DNA of 6,179 bases from Rhodospirillales bacterium. Lineage in GTDB: Bacteria; Pseudomonadota; Alphaproteobacteria; Acetobacterales; Acetobacteraceae. Numbering within the stretch: position 1 is the stretch's first letter; every line of letters begins with the position of its first letter. A program made the position numbers and the translations under genes. Positions 1-6,131 of the stretch are shown one piece after another. The DNA lies in assembly GCA_025350425.1 (NCBI GenBank), contig JANXXW010000223.1, positions 1 to 6,179 of the forward strand. Reading direction: 5' to 3'. The notes below the pieces were generated by a model. It was not told the origin of the DNA. It saw nothing but the letters and a program-made list of their open reading frames with translations, and searched no databases.

Positions 1-271
1 CGCGCAGCCAGGTGGCGGTGACGCAGCCGACGAACCCCACGAACGTGCCGATCGACAGGTCGAGATCGTTGCCGGCGATGACGAACATCTGCGCGATGGT
101 CGCCAGCGCGATCGGCACCACCAGGTTCAGCATCAGGGTGAAACCGAAATAGCTGATGGCGCGCGGGTTGAAGTAGGAAATAGCCAGCAACACCAGACCA
201 AGGGACAACGCCGGCAACAGCGTCCGCGCCAGCCGGCCCGGTGTCAGGCCGAATACGGCTGTGGCACTCAC
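1..271 (-). CDS. Sugar-type ABC transporter permease, N-terminal part (cut by window edge)
   Basis: Inner-membrane channel subunit of a carbohydrate-type ABC importer of the RbsC/BPD_transp_2 family. Only the first 90 codons are in the window; the rest lies beyond position 1. The frame begins with GTG at 271-269, whose last two bases and the next base form the TGA stop of the upstream ATPase gene (GTGA overlap), so translational coupling is likely. The predicted start is MSATAVFGLTPGRLAR. Hydrophobic stretches at about residues 17-33 and 45-65 are the first membrane helices. Residues 66-75 read AGNDLDLSIG, the family's conserved GxDLSVG-like signature near the end of the second or third helix. 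No in-frame ATG occurs before the first two helices, the first being at residue 47, so the GTG start is preferred. The Shine-Dalgarno is weak (GAGACG), in keeping with coupling. The substrate cannot be read from this fragment. Confidence 0.88.
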   Translation of the reverse strand, partial: MSATAVFGLTPGRLARTLLPALSLGLVLLAISYFNPRAISYFGFTLMLNLVVPIALATIAQMFVIAGNDLDLSIGTFVGFVGCVTATWLR

Positions 272-1746
272 GCGACGTCTCGAAACGACGCGCGGATCAG
301 TTGCTGCTCGTTCAGTTCCGCGCGGCTAAGCTCCGCCACGATGCGTCCATGCCGGAAGACATAGACGCGATCGCAGTTTTGCAGTTCCTCGGTCTCGGTC
401 GTGTACCAGAGGAAGGTGCGCCCACCGGCCGCCTCGGCGCGGATCAGGTCATACACGTCGAGCTTGGTGCCGATATCGACCCCGCGCATCGGATCGTCCA
501 TCACCACGATGCGCGCATCCGAGCCGAGTGCCCGAGCGAACAACGCCTTCTGCTGGTTCCCACCGGATAGCGACAGGATGGGATTCCCGACATCGGCGCT
601 ACGAATGCCGATCCGCCGCTTCCAGTCCTCCGCCATCGCCCGCTCGCGCGCTGGCGAGATCAGCGGGCCGCGCCGCAACGCCGCAAGCGAGCGCACGGTG
701 ATGTTCTCGGCGATGGACCACAGCGGAAAGACCCCATCCGCCTGGCGGTCCCCTGCCACCAGCGCCACCGGTGCCTTAACGGTGGTCCGTGGCGTGCCAC
801 GTCCAGCAGCGTCGAACACCTCGATCAGCAATTCGGTCTGGCCATGGCCCGAAAAACCAGCGAGCCCGATGATCTCGCCCTGATGCGCCATAAGTTCGAC
901 CGCGTCGGTCTGCCGCCTCGGGCGGGCCCGCACCATCACCGGCGTCTGGCTCTGAAGTCGGGCCACGTTTGCCGCAGGCTCCGGCTCGGAGGAATGGGTG
1001 CTTCCCATGGTTTCGACCAGCCGGCTGCGATCGAAAGCCCGCGCCGGCTCGCTTGCCACCACGAGCCCGTCGCGCATGACCACGATACGATCGCAGTTAT
1101 CCAAAACCTCTCCCAGAATATGCGAGATGAGGATCACGGCGCCGCCATCGGCCACGAAGCGCCGCACGAAACTGAGCAGCTGGCCGGCCGTGTCCGCATC
1201 GAGCGAGGAGGTCGGTTCGTCCAGGATGACCAGCCGCGACGGCGTGTCGGTCACGCTGAAGGCGCGAGCGATCTCGAGCATTTGGCGACGGCTGATCGAC
1301 AGTTCCGAGACGGTGGCATCGGCTGCAATGCCGTGCCCGGGAAAGACCGCGTCGAGTTGGTCAGCGATCAGCCGCCCCGCCCGACGCCGCCAGCCTATTC
1401 CGCGGATCGCCGGGTGCATGACCCGGGTGTTCTCCGCCACAGTCAGGTTGGGGCAGAGCGACAATTCCTGGAACACGCAACGGATACCGAGGCGGTGTGC
1501 CAGCACCACGGAATACGCATCCCGCAATGCTCCGCCCACAACGATCTCGCCACTGGACGGGGGGACCGTGCCGGCCAAGATCTGGATCAACGTCGACTTG
1601 CCGGCCCCGTTATGGCCAACCAGGCCCAGGCACTCGCCGGCATCGATCGCGAGATCGACGCCGGCGAGGGCACGCACGGCACCAAAGCTTTTGGTTACTG
1701 CCGCCAAGCGCACGACCTCGCCACGTACGGCTTGGCTCACCGTCAT
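268..1746 (-). CDS. Sugar-type ABC importer ATPase with two nucleotide-binding domains (RbsA/MglA type)
   Basis: Cytoplasmic ATPase that energises the importer, 492 residues, about the family's usual 490-510. Domain 1 has Walker A GHNGAGKST at residues 44-52, Q-loop Gln93, a divergent signature LSISRRQ at 149-155, Walker B VILDEP at 173-178 and switch His209. Domain 2 (from about residue 285) has a P-loop-like GFSGHGQTEL at 297-306 without the lysine, a canonical signature LSGGNQQK at 393-400, Walker B VVMDDP at 414-419, and TTETEE in place of the switch His. Degenerate second sites are normal in this family, but Asp418 where the catalytic Glu usually stands is unusual. The stretch between the P-loop-like motif and AGDRQADG (331-338) looks shorter than in RbsA. 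The ATG at 1746 lies 14 bases after the binding-protein stop with no clear Shine-Dalgarno; the 3' end overlaps the permease start by 4 bases. Substrate unknown. Confidence 0.95.
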   Translation of the reverse strand: MTVSQAVRGEVVRLAAVTKSFGAVRALAGVDLAIDAGECLGLVGHNGAGKSTLIQILAGTVPPSSGEIVVGGALRDAYSVVLAHRLGIRCVFQELSLCPNLTVAENTRVMHPAIRGIGWRRRAGRLIADQLDAVFPGHGIAADATVSELSISRRQMLEIARAFSVTDTPSRLVILDEPTSSLDADTAGQLLSFVRRFVADGGAVILISHILGEVLDNCDRIVVMRDGLVVASEPARAFDRSRLVETMGSTHSSEPEPAANVARLQSQTPVMVRARPRRQTDAVELMAHQGEIIGLAGFSGHGQTELLIEVFDAAGRGTPRTTVKAPVALVAGDRQADGVFPLWSIAENITVRSLAALRRGPLISPARERAMAEDWKRRIGIRSADVGNPILSLSGGNQQKALFARALGSDARIVVMDDPMRGVDIGTKLDVYDLIRAEAAGGRTFLWYTTETEELQNCDRVYVFRHGRIVAELSRAELNEQQLIRASFRDVA

Positions 1747-1760
1747 CGGACTGCGCAGAG

Positions 1761-2780
1761 CTACTTCGTTCCGCTGGCCGCGACCGCCTTCACGGCATCC
1801 GCTTGGCTGTACTCGGTGTTGTAGACGCCACCCACTGGCGCTGCCTTCAAGGCCGCGTCCAACTGGTCCTGATTCACTTCAAGCGCCGGGAAAACGATGT
1901 CGTGCGGCACTTTCTTGCCGTCCAGGATCTGCTGGGCCACCCAGAACGCCAGCGTCACTCCGCCCGGCGCGATGGAGGCTGACGAGGTAGCGTAGCCGTT
2001 CGCGTCGCGCTGCTGCTTCCACCATGCAAGCTCGTCCTGGCGGTTGCCCATGATGATGATGGGCTCTTTCTTGCCCGCCCCGTTGAACGCCTGGGCCGCG
2101 CCATAGCCGTCGCCGCCCTGGTCGACCACGCCCACGATATCCGGCATGGAGGGCAGCACGGTGGCAACCGCCTTCTGGGCCGTCGCCTCGTCCCAGTTGC
2201 CGGTAACGGAGCCCACGACCTTGAAGTTGGGATGCGCCTTGACCCCGTCGGCGATGCCCTGATGGATCAGGTCGTCGATCGAGGTGCCCGCAAGGCCCCG
2301 AATCTCCAGCAGGTTGCCGCCGCCGGGCAGCCGCTGTGCGAGATAGTCAACCTGCTTCCGGCCCATGCCGACATAGTCGATGCCGACGCGATAGGCGCAG
2401 GGCTCACTGACCGTGCCGTCGAACGAGACAACGGTGATGCCGGCGTCGCATGCCGCCTTGACGGCGCCGTTCAGGGCCTCGGGAGAGGCAGCGTCGATGA
2501 CGATCGCGTCGTAGCCCTGTAAAATTAGATTCTGTAACTGGGCGGCCTGAGTCGGCACTTCCTTGTCGGCAGTGGTGAAGGAGTCGGCTGCGGCGACGCT
2601 ATGGTCGCTCACCGCGGCCTTGGTCACCTTATCCCAACTTTGGAGCATAGCTTGGCGCCATGAGTTGCCGGCATAATTGTTCGACAAAGCGATCCTCTTG
2701 CCGGAGGTTTCGGCCAAAGCCGAACCGGCCGCGCAAGCCAGAATCAGGGCCAGGGCAGTTGTGGACATAGCGGTTTTCAC
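1761..2780 (-). CDS. Periplasmic sugar-binding protein of ABC importer (Peripla_BP_4 family)
   Basis: Solute-binding protein, 339 residues, that captures the ligand in the periplasm and passes it to the permease and ATPase encoded downstream. Residues 1-23 form a Sec signal peptide: Lys2, a hydrophobic core LALILACAAG, and a signal-peptidase-I site ALA|E. The mature start KRIALSNNYAGNSWRQ and later segments YDAIVIDAASPEAL (90-103), GITVVSFDG (114-122) and DIVGVVDQGGDGYGAAQAF (214-232) are typical of the ribose-binding-protein fold. Cys111 and Cys128 could form a disulfide after export. The start is GTG at 2780, chosen because AAGGAG (2795-2790) lies 9 bases upstream; the ATG four codons further in would be too far away. 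It is the first gene of the operon, as is usual for a highly expressed binding protein. The ligand is probably a sugar or polyol, but binding residues cannot be assigned with certainty. Confidence 0.95.
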   Translation of the reverse strand: MKTAMSTTALALILACAAGSALAETSGKRIALSNNYAGNSWRQAMLQSWDKVTKAAVSDHSVAAADSFTTADKEVPTQAAQLQNLILQGYDAIVIDAASPEALNGAVKAACDAGITVVSFDGTVSEPCAYRVGIDYVGMGRKQVDYLAQRLPGGGNLLEIRGLAGTSIDDLIHQGIADGVKAHPNFKVVGSVTGNWDEATAQKAVATVLPSMPDIVGVVDQGGDGYGAAQAFNGAGKKEPIIIMGNRQDELAWWKQQRDANGYATSSASIAPGGVTLAFWVAQQILDGKKVPHDIVFPALEVNQDQLDAALKAAPVGGVYNTEYSQADAVKAVAASGTK

Positions 2781-2789
2781 GTGACGATT

Positions 2790-2795
2790 CTCCTT
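2790..2795 (-). promoter_or_regulatory. Ribosome binding site of the binding-protein gene
   Basis: The minus strand reads AAGGAG, 9 bases before the GTG at 2780. This strong match decides the GTG start over the in-frame ATG at 2768. Confidence 0.8.
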
Positions 2796-2867
2796 TGGTG
2801 CGGGATGGGTTAGTCCCCGTTGTTTGGTCTGCTTCGGTGTCCCGCGACGCCTGCGTGATGTGGGAGA

Positions 2868-2884
2868 GTTTACAATGTGTCAAC
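2868..2884. promoter_or_regulatory. Near-palindromic operator candidate overlapping a -35 box
   Basis: The 17 bases GTTTACAATGTGTCAAC form an inverted repeat GTTnACAnnnTGTnAAC, symmetric at every position except one pair (4/14) and the central three bases. Read on the minus strand, it contains TTGACA (2883-2878), a perfect -35 consensus oriented toward the importer operon, whose start is about 100 bases away. A repressor bound here would block that promoter. The -10 box is poor (CATCAC after a 17-base gap), so the promoter itself is less sure than the symmetry. No regulator gene is in the window; sugar ABC operons are often controlled by LacI, GntR, DeoR or ROK proteins, which is background and not evidence for any of them here. 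Confidence 0.45.
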
Positions 2885-2923
2885 CATCCAAAGCTCGCAG
2901 CCACACCGGTCGCTGAGCCTCGT

Positions 2924-3118
2924 CACAGAACAGATCGCGACATTGCGGCGCCGTTCATGACGGCGGTGCTAACCCTACCCCGGATGCAGAGGCTCCTGTC
3001 GGACGAGCGTTTCTCGGTCGCCAGCACTCTCATTAAGGCGTGGGCAAGCATGAAGATCTTCCGCCACAAAGACGGCGGTGACGGACCGCCCTCGCCGACC
3101 GATGCGGGAGGCGGTGGC
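2924..3118 (+). pseudogene. Degraded fragment of an IS5-family transposase
   Basis: The plus-strand frame reads DIAAPFMTAVLTLPRMQRLL, then SDERFSVASTLIKAWASMK, then IFRHKDGGDGPPS. This closely resembles the N-terminal third of IS5-family transposases, remembered as LLSDEHFSVDGTLIEAWASMKSFRPKDG. About 65 residues are recognisable against a full length of roughly 300 or more. Neither the N-terminal beginning nor the RNxxxDFHGEKRSNxTHAS part that should follow is seen. At the SVDGT motif, whose Asp is taken as the first catalytic acid of the DDE site, the sequence has SVAST, so the fragment would be inactive even apart from truncation. The reading frame stays open on both sides (2795-3319), but those parts show no transposase similarity and are probably chance. 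No terminal inverted repeats or target duplication were found. Confidence 0.7.
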
Positions 3119-3156
3119 ACCCGTCACCAGCACCACATCTGTCACTTCGTCATTGA

Positions 3157-3258
3157 TGCGCGCTATACGGAGGCGAGATCGCGCGCCATTTGGCGGAGCC
3201 TGCGGCGTTGCAGGACGATCCGGAACTGGGGCGTTTTTGTGGACTGGTTACAGACTGA
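3157..3258 (+). pseudogene. Orphan C-terminal tail of an unidentified gene
   Basis: In the same frame as the exporter, a stop at 3154-3156 is followed by CALYGGEIARHLAEPAALQD, continuing DPELGRFCGLVTD and ending with TGA at 3256-3258. The composition (amphipathic helices, AEPAALQDDPEL) looks like the end of a genuine protein and not a random frame. No start codon with a ribosome site precedes it. It lies directly after the IS5 remnant and ends 57 bases before the exporter start, as expected if an upstream co-operonic gene was truncated by rearrangement. I do not recognise the family. Chance cannot be excluded for about 33 codons in GC-rich DNA. Confidence 0.3.
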
Positions 3259-3315
3259 GCCGAATGACTTGCATACGCCGACCGGGCGGGCTCGCGGGCG
3301 GACGGCGAAAAGCAA

Positions 3316-5127
3316 GTGAGCCGCCCTTCTATCCGCGACCGGCTGGGTGCACTGCGCACCTTACCGCCCTTCATCGCCTTGATCTGGCGCACCAGCCCAG
3401 CGCTCACGCTGGCGACCGCGAGCCTGCGCCTGGTCCGCGCGGTGCTGCCCATCGCCACGCTGTTCGTCGGCAAGCTGATCATCGATGAGGTGGTGCGCCG
3501 GTCCCGGCTGCCGGAGCCAGCGGACGACCTATGGAGGCTGGGCCTGCTTCTGGGCGCCGAGCTGCTGCTGGCGTTGCTGGCAGATGCGTTCGGCCGCGCA
3601 GTGTCGCTGCTGGACCAGTTGCTATCTGACCGGTTCAGCGACGAAACCAGCCTGCGCCTGATGCAGCACGCCGCCACGCTGGACCTGCGCGATTTCGAGG
3701 ACAGCGAGACCCAGGACAAGCTCGATCGCGCCCGACGGCAGGCCAGCGGCCGCTCCGGCTTGGTCAGCCTGCTGCTGGGCCAAGCGCAGGACCTGGTCAC
3801 CCTGGCAGGCTTTGCCGCCGGGATCGCCGCCTACGCGCCCTGGCTGATCCTGTTGCTGGCAGCAGCCCTAATACCGGCCTTTATCGGTGAAGTGCGGTTC
3901 AACCGCCTTGCCTACGCGATCAACGTCAAACGTACCACCGATCGGCGGGAATTGGACTATTTGCGCCAGACCGGCGCCAGCGTGTCCACCGCGAAAGAGG
4001 TCAAGCTGTTTGGCCTGCACGGCTTCCTGATCGATCGATACCGCGAACTGGCGGTGGCGATGCAAAAAGAAAATGCAGCGTTCGCATTGCGCCGGGCCGC
4101 ATCGGGCGCGTCCTTGGCGGCGTTGGGAACGGTGGGCTACTACGCGGCCTATGCCTACCTCGCTTGGCGCGCGGTCGCGGGCGGGCTGACGGTGGGCGAC
4201 CTAACCTTCCTCGGGGCGTCCTTCCTGCGGCTACGCGGGCTGCTGGCGGGAGTGCTTGCCGGGCTGTCGTCGCTGGCCAGCCAGGCGCTGTATCTACAGG
4301 ATCTGTTCTCGTTCCTGGACATGCGTGCCGCCATCGTCTCGCCACCGGGCGGACTCGCGTTCCCGACCACCCTGGCCAGCGGGATCGAGTTCCAAGACGT
4401 CGGCTTCCGCTACCCGGACGCGCCAGCATGGGCGATGCGCCATTTGAGCTTCCACCTGGAGGCCGGGCGGGTGCTGGCGCTGGTGGGTGAGAACGGCGCC
4501 GGCAAGACCACGCTGGTGAAGCTGCTGACCCGGCTCTACGACCCGGAAGAGGGCCGCATCCTGGTGGATGGCCACGACCTGCGCGCTTACGACCTGGATA
4601 GCCTGCGTGCCGGCATCGGCGTGATCTTCCAGGACTTCGTGCGCTACGACCTGAGCGTATCCGATAATATCGCTGTCGGCCGCATCGGGTATCGCACCGA
4701 CCGCGGCAAGATTGAGCACGCCGCCGCAAGTGGACGCGCCGATGAGGTGATCGGCCGACTGCCGGCTGGTTACGACCAGATGGTCGGACGACGCTTTCGC
4801 GGCGGTGTGGAGCTATCGGGTGGTGAGTGGCAGAAGGTAGCACTTGCGCGTGCCTACATGCGCGACGCGGCAGTGCTGATCCTGGACGAACCGACCGCCG
4901 CTCTGGACGCCCGCGCGGAGTTCGAGGTTTTCGAGCGCTTCAAGGCGCTGAGTGCCGGCCGCACGGCGGTCCTGATTTCCCACCGCTTCTCCTCCGTCCG
5001 GATGGCCGACCATATCCTGGTGGTGGCCGGCGGCCGGGTGGAGGCGAGTGGGACGCATGCGGATTTGGTGGCGCAAGGCGGGCGGTATGCCGAGTTATTC
5101 GAGTTGCAGGCGGCGGGATACCGGTGA
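3316..5127 (+). CDS. ABC exporter half-transporter (membrane domain fused to ATPase domain)
   Basis: A 603-residue half-transporter expected to work as a dimer in the inner membrane, exporting a peptide, lipid or small molecule. Residues about 20-325 form the exporter-type membrane domain, with hydrophobic helices near 28-58, 73-100, 150-173, 175-192, 262-287 and 295-325. The ATPase domain (about 358-600) is complete: A-loop Tyr366, Walker A GENGAGKTT (391-399), Q-loop Gln439, signature LSGGEWQ (500-506), Walker B VLILDEP (520-526) with catalytic Glu525, D-loop ALDA (529-532) and switch His556. The fixed elements FEDSETQDKLDRAR (127-140) and VRYDLSVSDNI (442-452) are typical of a subgroup often found in peptide or secondary-metabolite clusters. 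No cysteine-protease leader domain is present. The GTG start at 3316 has a weak ribosome site (GGCGAAAAG) and overlaps the stop of an upstream open frame (GTGA); homolog-like sequence begins near residue 7. No partner gene is nearby. Confidence 0.93.
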   Translation: MSRPSIRDRLGALRTLPPFIALIWRTSPALTLATASLRLVRAVLPIATLFVGKLIIDEVVRRSRLPEPADDLWRLGLLLGAELLLALLADAFGRAVSLLDQLLSDRFSDETSLRLMQHAATLDLRDFEDSETQDKLDRARRQASGRSGLVSLLLGQAQDLVTLAGFAAGIAAYAPWLILLLAAALIPAFIGEVRFNRLAYAINVKRTTDRRELDYLRQTGASVSTAKEVKLFGLHGFLIDRYRELAVAMQKENAAFALRRAASGASLAALGTVGYYAAYAYLAWRAVAGGLTVGDLTFLGASFLRLRGLLAGVLAGLSSLASQALYLQDLFSFLDMRAAIVSPPGGLAFPTTLASGIEFQDVGFRYPDAPAWAMRHLSFHLEAGRVLALVGENGAGKTTLVKLLTRLYDPEEGRILVDGHDLRAYDLDSLRAGIGVIFQDFVRYDLSVSDNIAVGRIGYRTDRGKIEHAAASGRADEVIGRLPAGYDQMVGRRFRGGVELSGGEWQKVALARAYMRDAAVLILDEPTAALDARAEFEVFERFKALSAGRTAVLISHRFSSVRMADHILVVAGGRVEASGTHADLVAQGGRYAELFELQAAGYR

Positions 5128-5180
5128 TCGCGTCTATGTAACCGCCTGCCATTAATGTCTGAATACAAGCAAAGACGGGT

Positions 5181-5957
5181 TTATTGATCGAGCAGCGATA
5201 CCCCGCTGATGCGCGAGCATTCCCTCAGCAGCATGTCTTGGCGCGCAGTATCGTGCAGGGCGCCGCTGGGCTTGCGATGTTTCATATGGAAGAAATAGTC
5301 GCCCGTCACGTTCGCTGCCGGATCGTCACAAGCGGCGAGCCAGGCCTGGGTTCGATGTGCCGCGTCCAGATCGCCGGTCGCGTGCGCACCGCCCATCTTC
5401 GTGGCCACCCAACCTGGTTCCAGCGCGTTGCTTCGAACTTCCGGCCAGCGGCGGGCAATGGCATAAGCGAGCAGCGCCACATGGAGCTTCGTGTCGGAGT
5501 AGGCTTGATTGCCACGCCACGGCCGATCCTGCCAGTTCAGGTCAACCAGGCTCGCGTCACCGCGCCGATGGAGCTCTGAGCTGACGTAGACCAGACGCCG
5601 AGGCCGTTGGATCAGTGCCGTCAGCAGGTAGGGAGCGAGCGTGTTGACGGCGAACACGTGCGACAAACCATCCTGCGTCTCGATGCGTCGGCGCTCCCGG
5701 AAGCCCACGGCCGCGTTGTGGATGATTGCATCGAATTGGCCGAGAGCATTCACCTGTTCCGCCACGTCGCGGACTTGAGCGATGCTCATGAAATCACCGA
5801 CAACGACCGCCTCGGCTCGGGGCACGCCGGCAATGGCGTCACGTTTGCGGGCTTGGTTGCGTGCATGGAGCACCACGGCGTGACCCTGCTCGCTCAGGAG
5901 CCGGGCCGCCATCTGGCCGAGACCATCTGATGAGCCGGTAATAAAAACTCGCGCCAT
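5181..5957 (-). CDS. Short-chain dehydrogenase/reductase (SDR family)
   Basis: NAD(P)-dependent oxidoreductase of the classical SDR superfamily, 258 residues, a normal length, presumably cytosolic. The Rossmann nucleotide site TGSSDGLG is at residues 7-14. It is followed by HNAAVG (80-85, equivalent to NNAG), Asn105 in FAVNTLAPY, VYVSSELH with the catalytic serine near 126-127, the catalytic YSDTK (Tyr153, Lys157) and PGWVATKMGG (181-190). The motif spacing and the EPGWVATKM loop resemble retinol-dehydrogenase/WWOX-like SDRs, but the substrate cannot be told. The ATG at 5957 is chosen because GAGGA (5971-5967) lies 9 bases upstream and the Rossmann strand starts at once. A longer frame from 6017 would add 20 residues without SDR character, and the ATG at 5966 abuts the ribosome site. 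The gene is convergent with the exporter (53-base gap, no clear terminator). Confidence 0.93.
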   Translation of the reverse strand: MARVFITGSSDGLGQMAARLLSEQGHAVVLHARNQARKRDAIAGVPRAEAVVVGDFMSIAQVRDVAEQVNALGQFDAIIHNAAVGFRERRRIETQDGLSHVFAVNTLAPYLLTALIQRPRRLVYVSSELHRRGDASLVDLNWQDRPWRGNQAYSDTKLHVALLAYAIARRWPEVRSNALEPGWVATKMGGAHATGDLDAAHRTQAWLAACDDPAANVTGDYFFHMKHRKPSGALHDTARQDMLLRECSRISGVSLLDQ

Positions 5958-5966
5958 GATCGTCAT

Positions 5967-5971
5967 TCCTC
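5967..5971 (-). promoter_or_regulatory. Ribosome binding site of the SDR gene
   Basis: The minus strand reads GAGGA, 9 bases before the ATG at 5957. This supports the 258-residue start over the longer frame from 6017. Confidence 0.7.
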
Positions 5972-6104
5972 GGCCGTGGCTCGAATACATGACCCTGGTT
6001 GGCGTCAGCGCCACCACCGACCATCATATCGCAGTTGTATGCGCTGAGCTGTCGACCCATCGCAGCAGTGACTGGTCCGGGCTCAACCAATACAGCGAGA
6101 AGTT

Positions 6105-6127
6105 GTCGGCTTGCTGGTATGTCCGAC
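6105..6127. promoter_or_regulatory. Weak inverted repeat upstream of the SDR gene, possible operator
   Basis: GTCGG and CCGAC are 5-bp arms around a 13-base spacer. With one base slipped, the flanking TTG and CAA extend the symmetry to TTGTCGG / CCGACCAA. It lies about 150 bases before the SDR start, where a divergently transcribed regulator's operator might be. A TATGAT box on the minus strand (6028-6023) is a possible -10 but has no good -35. The short arms make chance quite possible. Confidence 0.2.
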
Positions 6128-6131
6128 CAAT

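Larger units (their letters stand above)
2781..3315. other. Divergent spacer between importer operon and exporter
   Basis: This 535-base stretch separates two outward-facing genes. Reading rightward it holds the leader and promoter region of the importer operon (to about 2900), the IS5-family remnant, and the orphan reading frame; the last 57 bases before the exporter show nothing clear. No complete gene, RNA gene or terminator hairpin was seen. No convincing promoter for the exporter was found, so its transcription start may lie inside the remnant DNA. Confidence 0.6.

Noticed and set aside
844..1990. Long plus-strand open frames (160-330 codons) opposite the importer ATPase and the end of the binding-protein gene
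   Set aside because: They are antisense to a gene with unmistakable ABC motifs, rich in Arg/Ser/Pro with no recognisable domain, and typical of shadow frames in GC-rich DNA.
2733..2780. Lipobox-like ILAC in the binding protein's signal peptide, suggesting a lipoprotein
   Set aside because: Leu at -2 is atypical, the Cys at residue 16 leaves a short signal, and a good signal-peptidase-I site ALA|E follows at residue 23.
4001..4843. A 280-codon minus-strand frame opposite the exporter
   Set aside because: Extremely Arg/Pro/Gly-rich composition and exact overlap with conserved ATPase motifs on the other strand mark it as a shadow.
5128..5180. Possible terminator between the convergent exporter and SDR genes (GTCT...AGAC)
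   Set aside because: The stem is only 4 bp with a 12-base loop and no proper T-run, so an intrinsic terminator cannot be supported.
5839..6090. An 83-codon minus-strand frame overlapping the SDR start
   Set aside because: It overlaps the SDR Rossmann motif in another frame, has no ribosome site and shows no domain-like sequence.
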